This document shows, piece by piece, positions 19,273 through 27,288 of a stretch of 64,000 nt of DNA. Every line of letters begins with the position of its first letter. The first letter of the stretch is position 1. A program made the position numbers and the translations under genes. Below the pieces are notes generated by a model, which saw nothing but the letters and a program-made list of their open reading frames with translations, had not been told where the DNA came from and did not search any database. The stretch comes from a gamma proteobacterium endosymbiont of Lamellibrachia anaximandri (GTDB lineage Bacteria; Pseudomonadota; Gammaproteobacteria; Chromatiales; Chromatiaceae): the NCBI GenBank assembly GCA_016756855.1, contig JAESPD010000012.1, forward strand, positions 18,336 through 82,335, read 5' to 3'.

Positions 19273-22059
19273 ATGAGTGGAAAAAGACAGGTTTTCTCTT
19301 TTGAAGAGGGTGATGGCAAGAACAAACAGCTGTTGGGCGGCAAAGGTGCGAATCTGTGCGAGATGACCCAGTTCGGTCTCAATGTGCCACCCGGCTTCGT
19401 CATCTCCACCGAGGCCTGTCTCGACTATCTCGCCAACGAAACCCGGCAGCTGCCGGATGGCTTGATGGACGATGTAAGAGAGCACATGAAACGGGTCGAG
19501 GCGGCCACCGGAAAGGGTTTCGGTGATGCCAAGAATCCGCTGCTGGTCTCTGTACGTTCCGGCTCCGCCATGTCGATGCCGGGCATGATGGACACCATCC
19601 TCAACCTGGGACTCAACTCCGAAACCCTGTTGGGTGAAATCGAACAGACTGGTGACGCCCGTTTCGGCTATGACGCCTATCGCCGCTTCATCCAGCTCTT
19701 CGGTAAAGTCGCTCTCAATGTGCCCGACGAACTCTTCGATGCGGAGTTTGAACAGGTGAAACAGAAGGCGCATGTCACTGAGGATGTGGGACTCTCCGGG
19801 GATGACCTGAAAGAGATCAGCGAGCGTTTCCTGACGGTCTTTGAAAATCATACCGGACGACCCTTTCCGAAAGACCCTTTCGATCAGCTGGAGATTGCCA
19901 TCAAAGCAGTATTCGGCTCCTGGGGCGGCAAGCGGGCGGTGGATTACCGCCGTGAATTCAATATCACACCTGACATGGCGAATGGTACTGCGGTCAACGT
20001 CTGCACCATGGTCTTCGGCAATCGGGGTGACGACTCCGCCACCGGCGTTGGCTTCACCCGTAACCCTGCTACTGGTGAAAACAAGCTGTATGGAGAGTAT
20101 CTGGTCAATGCTCAGGGCGAGGATGTGGTGGCGGGTATTCGTACGCCGAAACCCATCGACCATCTCACAGAAGAGATGCCGGAGATGGCGCGGCAGCTTG
20201 CGGAACTGCGCGAAAAACTGGAGACCCACTATAAAGAGATACAGGATTTTGAATTTACCATCGAGCGCGGCATTCTCTACTGCCTGCAGACCCGCAACGG
20301 CAAGATGAATGCAATTGCCATGGTGCGCACCTCCGTGGAGATGGTGGAGGAGGGACTGATCGACAAGGAGCACGCGCTGCTGCGTATCGATCCTGCGCAT
20401 CTGGAACAGATGCTCTACCCTCGTCTCGATCCCGATGCAAAGGCGGATGCGGTGGCCCAAGGCTTGCCCGCATCCCCGGGCGCCGCCAGCGGCCGCGTCG
20501 TTTTTGATGCGGATCGGGCGGAGATCTTCGGCAAAGAGCAGGGGCAGAAGGTGATCCTGATGCGTGAAGAGACCAAGCCTGAAGATATCCACGGTTTTTT
20601 CGCTTCGGAAGGTATTCTCACCAGTCGTGGCGGTAAGACATCTCACGCCGCAGTGGTGGCCCGTGGTATGGGCAAGCCCTGCGTGGCGGGTGCGGAGGGT
20701 ATCTCTGTGGATGTTCAGCGCCGTGAAGCGCACATCGGTGGCCTGGTGATCCGGGAAGGCGATGTGGTCACCATCGACGGCAGTAGCGGCAATGTCTATT
20801 TGGGTGAGATATCGATGGTGGAGCCCGACTTCACGGAGGAGTTGAACCGGCTGCTGCGCTGGGCCGACGATGAGGCTTACCTGCGGGTGGTGGCCAATGC
20901 CGATACCGGACCGGATGCCACGCGGGCGCTCAAGTATGGTGCCAAGGGTATAGGTCTCTGTCGTACTGAACGCATGTTCAATGATGTCGACCGTCTGCCG
21001 GTCGTCATCGAAATGATCGTGTCGGAGACTGATGAACAGCGTGAGGCGGCGCTGGATAAGCTGCTGCCGATGCAGCGCGCCGATTTCAAGGCGATCTTTG
21101 AAGTCATGTCACCGTTTCCGGTCACCATCCGTCTGCTCGATCCGCCGATCCACGAGTTTCTGCCATCCGAACAGCAGTTGCTGGCGGATCTGGAAAAGTT
21201 GCGCCATCTGCGCAATTCGGTGCGCGGCATGGAGGTGCTGGCCAGCAGTATGATCCTGCTGCACGATCCCGACCAGGCAAAGCAGGAGGCGGCTTCGATG
21301 CGCCAGATCGTGGATATCGATATGGTTGAAAAGACGCTGAAAAAGAAGGAGACCATGCTGAAAAAGGTACGGGCTCTGACCGAAACCAACCCGATGCTGG
21401 GACATCGCGGCGTACGGCTGGGTATTACCTTTCCTGAGATCTATTCGATGCAGATTCGGGCAATCCTGGAGGCTGCCGCCGAGTGTGCCGCCAAGGATCT
21501 GGAGGTGCATCCGCAGATCATGGTGCCCCAGGTCTGTACCGCTGAAGAGCTGAAAAAGGTCAAAGAGACGGTTGACTGGATTCGCGGTGAAGTTGAGGCG
21601 GAGTTTGGACATAAGCTCAACTTCCGCTTTGGCACCATGATCGAGGTGGTGCGTGCCTGCATGCGGGCTGATACCTTGGCGGAAGAGGTGGATTTTTTCT
21701 CCTTTGGCACCAATGATCTGACTCAGGCCACCTTCTCCTTCTCCCGCGAGGATGCCGAAAACAAGTTTCTGCCCATGTACAACCAAATCGGTATTCTCCA
21801 GGACAATCCTTTCGAGGTGCTGGACGAAAAAGGTGTGGGCAAGCTGATGGATCTGGCGGTGAAGTGGGGCCGTGAAAAGAAGCCTGATCTGAGTGTCGGC
21901 ATTTGCGGTGAGCACGGCGGGCATCCGGCCTCCATCGCCTTTTGTCATAAGGCGGGCCTGAACTATGTCTCCTGTTCTGCGCCGCGGGTGCCGGTGGCGA
22001 GATTGGCTGCAGCCCATGCCAGTCTCCTGAATGGAAAAAGGTCAGAGGCTAAAGGCTAA
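19273..22059 (+). CDS. ppdK: Pyruvate, phosphate dikinase
   Basis: 928 residues. The N-terminal ATP-grasp nucleotide-binding domain includes LLGGKGANLCEM and SVRSGSAMSMPGMMDT. The swivelling phosphohistidine domain has the catalytic motif GGKTSHAAVVARGMGKPCV (about residues 457-475). The C-terminal PEP/pyruvate TIM barrel ends with FGTNDLTQATF and GICGEHGGHPAS. The enzyme interconverts pyruvate, ATP and phosphate with PEP, AMP and pyrophosphate. In sulfur oxidisers it may serve either gluconeogenesis or PPi-dependent energy saving. AGGAAGGAAG lies just before ATG 19273. The gene ends before a composite repeat. Confidence 0.97.
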   Translation: MSGKRQVFSFEEGDGKNKQLLGGKGANLCEMTQFGLNVPPGFVISTEACLDYLANETRQLPDGLMDDVREHMKRVEAATGKGFGDAKNPLLVSVRSGSAMSMPGMMDTILNLGLNSETLLGEIEQTGDARFGYDAYRRFIQLFGKVALNVPDELFDAEFEQVKQKAHVTEDVGLSGDDLKEISERFLTVFENHTGRPFPKDPFDQLEIAIKAVFGSWGGKRAVDYRREFNITPDMANGTAVNVCTMVFGNRGDDSATGVGFTRNPATGENKLYGEYLVNAQGEDVVAGIRTPKPIDHLTEEMPEMARQLAELREKLETHYKEIQDFEFTIERGILYCLQTRNGKMNAIAMVRTSVEMVEEGLIDKEHALLRIDPAHLEQMLYPRLDPDAKADAVAQGLPASPGAASGRVVFDADRAEIFGKEQGQKVILMREETKPEDIHGFFASEGILTSRGGKTSHAAVVARGMGKPCVAGAEGISVDVQRREAHIGGLVIREGDVVTIDGSSGNVYLGEISMVEPDFTEELNRLLRWADDEAYLRVVANADTGPDATRALKYGAKGIGLCRTERMFNDVDRLPVVIEMIVSETDEQREAALDKLLPMQRADFKAIFEVMSPFPVTIRLLDPPIHEFLPSEQQLLADLEKLRHLRNSVRGMEVLASSMILLHDPDQAKQEAASMRQIVDIDMVEKTLKKKETMLKKVRALTETNPMLGHRGVRLGITFPEIYSMQIRAILEAAAECAAKDLEVHPQIMVPQVCTAEELKKVKETVDWIRGEVEAEFGHKLNFRFGTMIEVVRACMRADTLAEEVDFFSFGTNDLTQATFSFSREDAENKFLPMYNQIGILQDNPFEVLDEKGVGKLMDLAVKWGREKKPDLSVGICGEHGGHPASIAFCHKAGLNYVSCSAPRVPVARLAAAHASLLNGKRSEAKG

Positions 22060-22066
22060 AATTGGT

Positions 22067-22155
22067 GTAGGCAGGTTCAAGCGCAGCGGAACCGGCAACC
22101 AGGATTGTACCGCAAAAGCCTGGATGCCCGATCCGCTACGCTTGATCGGGCCTAC
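22067..22155. repeat. Composite palindromic repeat, complete two-module copy
   Basis: GTAGGCAGGTTC, loop AAGCGCAGCG, GAACCGGCAACC form the first hairpin. About 35 bases later GCCCGATC, loop CGCTACGCTT, GATCGGGCCTAC form the second. The outer ends GTAGG and CCTAC are complementary. It is nearly identical in layout to the copy at 35140-35228 and lies between ppdK and the 22272 gene. Confidence 0.8.
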
Positions 22156-22271
22156 CTTTAATACAGTTACGCGCCTCGTGGAATCCTTCATCACCCCGCG
22201 AATTTGATCTAAAACAGTGACAGAAAGGTCAGTCGGCCCTAAAATGCCGCGCTTACTGTGAGAGTGTCTGT

Positions 22272-22613
22272 ATGAAATTCAACCGAATCCCGGTTCTTCT
22301 GTTATTGATCCTGTGTTTTCAGGGAGCAGCTATTGCTGCGACCGATCAGCAGTTTGCAGCGATCAAGCGTCTGGGAGAGCTCAACGGCGTGGCCTTGCAT
22401 TGCCGTTATCTTGAACAGACCCAGCACATGAAAAGAGTGCTGGTGATGACGCTTCCCAAACGCAGGCAGTTGGGAGAGTTGTTCGATATTGAAACCAATA
22501 CATCCTTCATGAGTTTTATGGCGGCACAGGCCACCTGTCCGAGTGCGTCGGCATTCAAAAAGCAGGTCGATGTGGCTGTGCAGGAACTTGAAACTGTCTT
22601 TAGCAAACCCTAA
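22272..22613 (+). CDS. Small secreted protein of unknown function
   Basis: 113 residues with a clear Sec signal peptide (VLLLLILCFQGAAIAA, cleavage near residue 22). The mature part is about 90 residues, mostly helical, and has two cysteines (in LHCRYLE and QATCPSA) that could form a disulfide. I do not recognise a family. It lies 10 bases before the ZnuA-SCO fusion and two genes before nosZ, which suggests a periplasmic role connected with copper delivery or respiration, but that is inference from position only. Confidence 0.7.
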   Translation: MKFNRIPVLLLLILCFQGAAIAATDQQFAAIKRLGELNGVALHCRYLEQTQHMKRVLVMTLPKRRQLGELFDIETNTSFMSFMAAQATCPSASAFKKQVDVAVQELETVFSKP

Positions 22614-22623
22614 GCCGATTATT

Positions 22624-24057
22624 ATGTGGTTCAAGCGTTATCTATTCCCTCTGTGTGCCGTTCTCTGTCTCCTTTTCTCTGGACGGATAGTCTTGGCGGA
22701 TGACAGTTTTGATGTCGTTGTCAGCATCAAGCCGATCCACTCCATCTTGGCTGGCCTTTTGGAAGGCACAAAAGGCCCGCAGCTACTTGTGACTGGGGAG
22801 CAGAGTCCCCTTGTATTCAAGCCAACTGAGCAGCAGAAGCATGCTATGCAGTCTGCTGATCTGGTCATCTGGGTCGGCCCGGAGTTGGAGGAGCATCTGG
22901 CGGAGTCGATCGCCGCGCTTGAACCCCGGGTAAGGGTAATCGAGCTTTTATCGAGTAACAGCATGAAGGTTCTCCTCTCGCGGGGTGATGATGCAAAACG
23001 TGACCCGTTTTTCTGGCTCGATGACCGGAATATCATCATTTTGCTGGATGATCTTACCCGTTTGCTGGTGGAGGCAGACTCGCTCCGAACCCACATCTAC
23101 CAGCAAAACAGACGCAAGATGATGCAGCGGCTTACCCGCATCGACCGTGAATATGAGTACGGTTATCGGGGATTGAAGGCGGGATTGGGTGTGCAGTATT
23201 ACGATACCCTTCACTATTTTGAACAGGCCTATGCGCTGACGGTACTCGAACATGTGGGTATCTCTCCCAGGCAACCGGGGGATGCGGCTTCACTGTTCAA
23301 GGTGCGGCAGCGCATCGTAGACGGTGAAGCAGTGTGCCTGCTGATAGAAGCGGGCATGCCTGCGGAGCATGCAGGGCTTTTGACTCAGGGGCAGGAAGTC
23401 AACATCGGCAGACTCGACAGCCTGGGCATCAATCTAAAGCCGGGTCCCGATCTCTATTTCCAACTGATGGATCATAATACGGATACCATCAAGCGGTGTT
23501 TGAATGCGGATATGGGGGCAGCGGAACAGGCACGTATTACAGCCGATAGTGATGGTATTCCCGATCAGGATGGTATTGGTGGGCGTTTCATCCTGACCGA
23601 CCATCTTGGTGGAACGCTTACCGAAGATGACATGCGGGGAGGTTATCACCTGCTCTATTTCGGTTACACCTACTGTCCGGATGTCTGTCCCACGACCCTG
23701 CAGGTGCTGTCACTGGCCTTGGACGAACTGGGTGAAAAGGCCAAATTGATACAGCCCTACTTCATTACCATCGATCCGGAGCGGGATAACGTTAAGGTGA
23801 TGCGTAACTATGTAGAGTACTTTGATCCCCGGTTGATCGGGGTGACAGGTTCAAAGCCGATGATTGAGCGTGTTGCCACCCAGTTCAAGGTGAAATATGA
23901 AAAGGTGGAGGAGGAGTTGGCTGACCCCGACCTCTATGTGATGGACCACTCCGCGAGCCTCTATCTATTGGGGCCCGACGGCCGCTTTATAAAGAAATAT
24001 GTCTATGGCATTACCGCTGAGCAGCTTGCTCAGGAGTTGCTTGAGGTTCTACCCTAA
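22624..24057 (+). CDS. Fusion of a ZnuA-like solute-binding domain and an SCO1/SenC domain
   Basis: 477 residues from ATG 22624, where a signal peptide begins (MWFKRYLFPL...SGRIVLA). Residues 28-280 resemble ZnuA-type metal-binding lipoproteins and periplasmic binders: VVVSIKPIHSILAGL, SADLVIWVGPELEEHL. The three histidines that bind zinc in ZnuA appear replaced by L63 (SPLVFKP), F129 (DPFFWLD) and Y193. Residues 320-475 are an SCO domain with the copper site C351/C355 (YCPDVCPTT), FITIDPERD and H442 (VMDHSAS). It follows the 22272 gene by 10 bases and precedes nosZ. The likely role is copper handling for the CuA centre of NosZ or an oxidase, which is inference. Confidence 0.88.
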   Translation: MWFKRYLFPLCAVLCLLFSGRIVLADDSFDVVVSIKPIHSILAGLLEGTKGPQLLVTGEQSPLVFKPTEQQKHAMQSADLVIWVGPELEEHLAESIAALEPRVRVIELLSSNSMKVLLSRGDDAKRDPFFWLDDRNIIILLDDLTRLLVEADSLRTHIYQQNRRKMMQRLTRIDREYEYGYRGLKAGLGVQYYDTLHYFEQAYALTVLEHVGISPRQPGDAASLFKVRQRIVDGEAVCLLIEAGMPAEHAGLLTQGQEVNIGRLDSLGINLKPGPDLYFQLMDHNTDTIKRCLNADMGAAEQARITADSDGIPDQDGIGGRFILTDHLGGTLTEDDMRGGYHLLYFGYTYCPDVCPTTLQVLSLALDELGEKAKLIQPYFITIDPERDNVKVMRNYVEYFDPRLIGVTGSKPMIERVATQFKVKYEKVEEELADPDLYVMDHSASLYLLGPDGRFIKKYVYGITAEQLAQELLEVLP

Positions 24058-24106
24058 AACCCCACCTCTTCCTTGTGCTGACATAGAAAAATCTAATCTG
24101 TGTTAT

Positions 24107-24146
24107 TTGACCAAAATCAATGTGTCATATGACGCATTTTTAGACT
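24107..24146 (+). promoter_or_regulatory. FNR/DNR-type operator and promoter of nosZ
   Basis: TTGACCAAAATCAA (24107-24120) matches the FNR consensus TTGAT-N4-ATCAA in nine of ten positions. A TAGACT -10 element lies at 24141-24146. The operator centre (24113.5) is about 41.5 bases upstream of the start point this -10 predicts, the class II activator layout. It implies anaerobic or NO-responsive expression of nosZ. Confidence 0.8.
24121..24136. promoter_or_regulatory. Inverted repeat between the FNR box and the -10 of nosZ
   Basis: TGTGTCATATGACGCA pairs in seven of eight positions around its centre (core GTCATATGAC, perfect). It abuts the FNR box and covers the -35 region, so a second regulator bound here could block or tune nosZ transcription. 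No regulator is identified. Confidence 0.45.
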
Positions 24147-24212
24147 ATTCTCGTGTGAGTGTTCGTGATTATGCACAGCACAATCTGTCTCTAAACTTGG
24201 GGAAGGGGAATA

Positions 24213-26519
24213 ATGAAGAAAAGCACCAAACAGTTATGTACGGCGCTTGTGGGCCTTGGGATCGGGCTTGGAGCGGCTTCAAGCAGTTTCGCCCAGCAGT
24301 CTCTCAAAGATGTGATGAAGGCGCGTGGCCTGACACAGAAAGATCTGATGGCTGCCGCAAAGACCTACACGCCTACCGGCGGACGCGATGAGTATCTGGC
24401 CTTTAGTTCAGGCGGCCAAAGCGGCCATGTGATCGTTTACGGCATCCCTTCGATGCGTATCCTGAAATACATCGGTGTTTTTTCTCCAGAGCCTTGGCAG
24501 GGCTACGGCTTCGATGATGAGTCCAAGGCTGTTCTGGCTCAGGGCAAGATCAACGGCAAGCTGATCAACTATGGTGATACTCACCATCCTGCTTTCTCGG
24601 AAACCGAGGGTGAGTACAACGGTAAATACCTCTTCATCAACGACAAGGCCAATCCCCGTATTGCGGTTATCGATCTGCACGACTTCGAAACCAAGCAGAT
24701 TGTGGTCAACCCCTTCATGAAGTCCGATCACGGTGGTGCTTTTGTTACCCCGAATACAGAATACGTGATGGAGGCCTCCCAGTACGCAGCGCCGGTCAGT
24801 GGTGACTATGTACCGCTGGAAGAGTTCAACGAGAAGTATCGTGGCGCTCTGACCTACTGGAAGTTCGATAACAAGAAGGGGCGGATTCAAGAAGATCAGT
24901 CCTTTACTTTCGAATTGCCGCCTTACAGTCAGGATCTCTCTGACGCGGGTAAGGGGCCTTCCATGGGTTGGGGTTTCACTAACTCCTTCTGTTCCGAGCG
25001 TTATGTCGGTGGTATCGAGCGTGGGCGTCCTCCTTTCGAGGCAGGTTGTTCGCAGAAAGACACCGACTTCCTGCACGTAACCAACTGGACAAAAGCAGCT
25101 GAACTGGTTGCTGCCGGTAAGGTGCACAAGGTCAATGGCGCTTACCAGATCACCATGAAACAGGCCGTTAAAGAAGGCCTGCTCTATCTGATCCCTGAGC
25201 CCAAGAGCCCACATGGTGTTGATGTAAGTCCTGACGGCACCCACATCATCGTCTCCGGTAAGCTCGACAGCCATGCCTGGGTCTACAGCTGGGACAAGAT
25301 CAAGAAGGCCATCGACAGCAAGAAGTTCGAAGGCAGAGATCCCTATGGCATTCCGATCATCTCCATGAAGGATACTCTGCACACTCAGGTGCAGGTAGGT
25401 CTTGGTCCTTTGCATACCCAGTATGATTCCAAAGAGTGCGTGGTCTACACATCCATCTATGTGGACTCCATGGTTACCAAGTGGGACTACTGTAAAGGTA
25501 AGGTACTGGATCAACTCCACATCCACTACAATATTGGTCACTTGATGTCGATGGAAGGCGACTCTGTCTCTCCTGACGGCAAGTATCTGGTCTCTCTTAA
25601 CAAGCTGGCTATCGATCGATTCAATCCTGTCGGTCCTCTGCATCCGCAGAACCACCAGTTGATCGATATCAGTGGCGACAAGATGCAGCTGCTCTACGAT
25701 ATGCCCCTGCCTCTGGGTGAACCCCACTACGTTGTGGCGATCAAGGCCGACAAGCTGAAGCCTGCAGTTCGTTACAAATCCGGTTGGGATAGCCGTACCG
25801 ACAAGAAATCACCCTGGAAGACCCGTGCCGGTCGTGAAAAGGTGGTTCGCAAAGACGGTGTGGTTCATATCTATGGTACTGTGATTCGCTCTCACATCAC
25901 ACCTGAGATCATCGAGGTCGAAGAGGGTGAGACTGTCTCCATCCATCTGACCAATCTGGAACGTGCTGAGGACGAAACCCATGGTTTCGCCATGTACAGC
26001 CAGAACGTCAACCTCTCTATTGAACCTGGCAAGACCGTATCGGCTACCTTCGTGGCAGATAAAGCCGGTGTCTTCCCCTACTACTGCACCGAGTTCTGCT
26101 CCGCGCTCCACTTGGAGATGCAGGGTTACCTGCTGGTCAAGCCGAAAGGCTATGTGGCCAAAGCTGGCGCGAAGATGGAAGAAGGTCAGAAGTACACCAA
26201 GGCTGATTATGACAAGCAGGTGAAGACAAATGTCGATACTCAGGCTGTAATCAACTCCGTGGTGGGCTTCATCACCAGTCACAACTACAAGGACTTCCCG
26301 GAAGTTGTTGCACTGGTTGAGGATGCGACCGACCAGCTCGGTTTTGCTGATGAGGCCAAGAAGAAGGCCGAGGGCTATGCTGCCAAGGGTGACTTCCAGA
26401 ATGCTACACTCTGGGCGGGTCAGCACTGGCAGTATCAAGTCAAGACCGCTGATCTGGGTCTGCGCGCCAAAACCTTCCTTGAGGAGCATGGTGCAGTAAA
26501 GGTCGAAGCGAAAAAGTAA
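24213..26519 (+). CDS. nosZ: Nitrous oxide reductase, Sec-exported (clade II-like)
   Basis: 768 residues. The leader MKKSTKQLCTALVG...SSFAQ has no twin arginine, so export is by Sec, as in clade II enzymes. The seven-bladed propeller carries the CuZ histidine segments GDTHHPAF, SDHGGAF, SPHGVDVS, LGPLHTQYD, YNIGHLMS and GEPHYVV. The CuA domain (about residues 550-645) has DETHGFAM and YYCTEFCSALHLEM. After it comes a helical extension of about 120 residues rather than a fused cytochrome domain. It reduces N2O to N2 in the periplasm. GGGGAAGGGGAA precedes the ATG. A strong terminator follows, so it can be transcribed alone. Confidence 0.97.
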   Translation: MKKSTKQLCTALVGLGIGLGAASSSFAQQSLKDVMKARGLTQKDLMAAAKTYTPTGGRDEYLAFSSGGQSGHVIVYGIPSMRILKYIGVFSPEPWQGYGFDDESKAVLAQGKINGKLINYGDTHHPAFSETEGEYNGKYLFINDKANPRIAVIDLHDFETKQIVVNPFMKSDHGGAFVTPNTEYVMEASQYAAPVSGDYVPLEEFNEKYRGALTYWKFDNKKGRIQEDQSFTFELPPYSQDLSDAGKGPSMGWGFTNSFCSERYVGGIERGRPPFEAGCSQKDTDFLHVTNWTKAAELVAAGKVHKVNGAYQITMKQAVKEGLLYLIPEPKSPHGVDVSPDGTHIIVSGKLDSHAWVYSWDKIKKAIDSKKFEGRDPYGIPIISMKDTLHTQVQVGLGPLHTQYDSKECVVYTSIYVDSMVTKWDYCKGKVLDQLHIHYNIGHLMSMEGDSVSPDGKYLVSLNKLAIDRFNPVGPLHPQNHQLIDISGDKMQLLYDMPLPLGEPHYVVAIKADKLKPAVRYKSGWDSRTDKKSPWKTRAGREKVVRKDGVVHIYGTVIRSHITPEIIEVEEGETVSIHLTNLERAEDETHGFAMYSQNVNLSIEPGKTVSATFVADKAGVFPYYCTEFCSALHLEMQGYLLVKPKGYVAKAGAKMEEGQKYTKADYDKQVKTNVDTQAVINSVVGFITSHNYKDFPEVVALVEDATDQLGFADEAKKKAEGYAAKGDFQNATLWAGQHWQYQVKTADLGLRAKTFLEEHGAVKVEAKK

Positions 26520-26547
26520 TTGCTGAGAAGCAATTGACCTGAAAGGG

Positions 26548-26580
26548 AAAGGGGACCTAAAGGTCCCCTTTCTTGTTTCT
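26548..26580 (+). terminator. Rho-independent terminator after nosZ
   Basis: A perfect 10-bp stem AAAGGGGACC (26548-26557), loop TAAA, GGTCCCCTTT (26562-26571), followed by a T-rich tail CTTGTTTCT. It lies 28 bases after the nosZ stop codon and would separate nosZ from the cytochrome gene, which has its own FNR-type box. Confidence 0.85.
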
Positions 26581-26656
26581 AAATAGATACTCTCCTGATA
26601 ATTATTCAATGCCAGGTGGTATCCACTATAAGTCGCACTAAATCGAGGGGTTTTAT

Positions 26657-26670
26657 TTGATGTCGCTCAA
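26657..26670 (+). promoter_or_regulatory. FNR/DNR-type operator upstream of the monohaem cytochrome gene
   Basis: TTGATGTCGCTCAA has a perfect left half and one mismatch in the right half of TTGAT-N4-ATCAA. It lies 91 bases before the ATG at 26761 and downstream of the nosZ terminator. No clear -10 element was found at the class II distance, so the promoter is less certain than that of nosZ. Confidence 0.6.
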
Positions 26671-26760
26671 TGCGGGAACCTTTACCCGGTGAGAGACTCC
26701 CACTTCATGGAATATGTTGCCCAAAACGGGGCGCATTGTCTGAAAAAAGAGGAAATACCA

Positions 26761-27078
26761 ATGTTGAAATTGATCACTTTTGCCGCAGTAGCCGCGACTC
26801 TCTCTCTTGGAGGAATTGGCAATGCAGTTGCTGCTGATGGTGCTGCGCTCTTCCAGGCAAAGACCTGTTGGTCCTGCCACGGTAAAGATGCCAAGACCCC
26901 AATTATGCCTATGTATCCCAAGCTGGCCGGCCAAAATGCCGACTACGCCTTTAACCAGATGAAAGACATCAAATCCGGTGCCCGCAACAATGGCCAGACC
27001 GCTGCGATGAAGGGCGTGATGGGTCTGGTCTCCGATGATGAGATGCGCGCGATCGCAGATTGGCTCGCTACTCAGTAG
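26761..27078 (+). CDS. Periplasmic monohaem c-type cytochrome (class I, c553-like)
   Basis: 105 residues from ATG 26761, which follows GAGGAAATACC. A Sec signal (LITFAAVAATLSLGGIGNAVAA) ends near residue 24. The haem motif is CWSCH (about 37-41), and the distal methionine is probably in AAMKGVMG. It is likely an electron carrier to NosZ: it lies directly after nosZ and has its own FNR-like box. Similar small cytochromes occur in nos loci of clade II organisms, but there is no direct proof of partner. Confidence 0.92.
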   Translation: MLKLITFAAVAATLSLGGIGNAVAADGAALFQAKTCWSCHGKDAKTPIMPMYPKLAGQNADYAFNQMKDIKSGARNNGQTAAMKGVMGLVSDDEMRAIADWLATQ

Positions 27079-27136
27079 TCAAAACAACTCTGCACTGAGA
27101 TTTAATCCCGTCGTTGGGTTAAGTCCTGTTGCAGGT

Positions 27137-27178
27137 TTGACGTATATCAAAGAGTGCTAATATTCCCCGTGAAAGAAT
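27137..27178 (+). promoter_or_regulatory. FNR/DNR-type operator and putative promoter of the dihaem cytochrome-nosB run
   Basis: TTGACGTATATCAA (27137-27150) matches TTGAT-N4-ATCAA in nine of ten positions. A weak AAGAAT at 27173-27178 gives a start point about 41.5 bases from the box centre; a better TAATAT at 27158-27163 lies too close for class II spacing. The operator is convincing; the exact start point is not. Confidence 0.7.
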
Positions 27179-27288
27179 CCGTCCCCTGAACGGAGGTTGA
27201 ATTTCCGAATAGACGGGGGCGCAAGGGCGGCCTGGTGTATATTTAAAAGTGTTTGTACCCCGGCACCGGGGAACAGGAGAAACTTGGA

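Noticed and set aside
19225..20733. 502-codon open frame on the minus strand
   Set aside because: It is antisense to ppdK, a certain gene, and its translation shows no domain; long antisense frames are expected in GC-rich coding DNA.
22204..22217. Possible FNR box TTGATCTAAAACAG before the 22272 gene
   Set aside because: Only the left half matches; the right half lacks ATCAA.
24408..25727. 439-codon open frame on the minus strand
   Set aside because: Antisense to nosZ with no recognisable domain or ribosome site.
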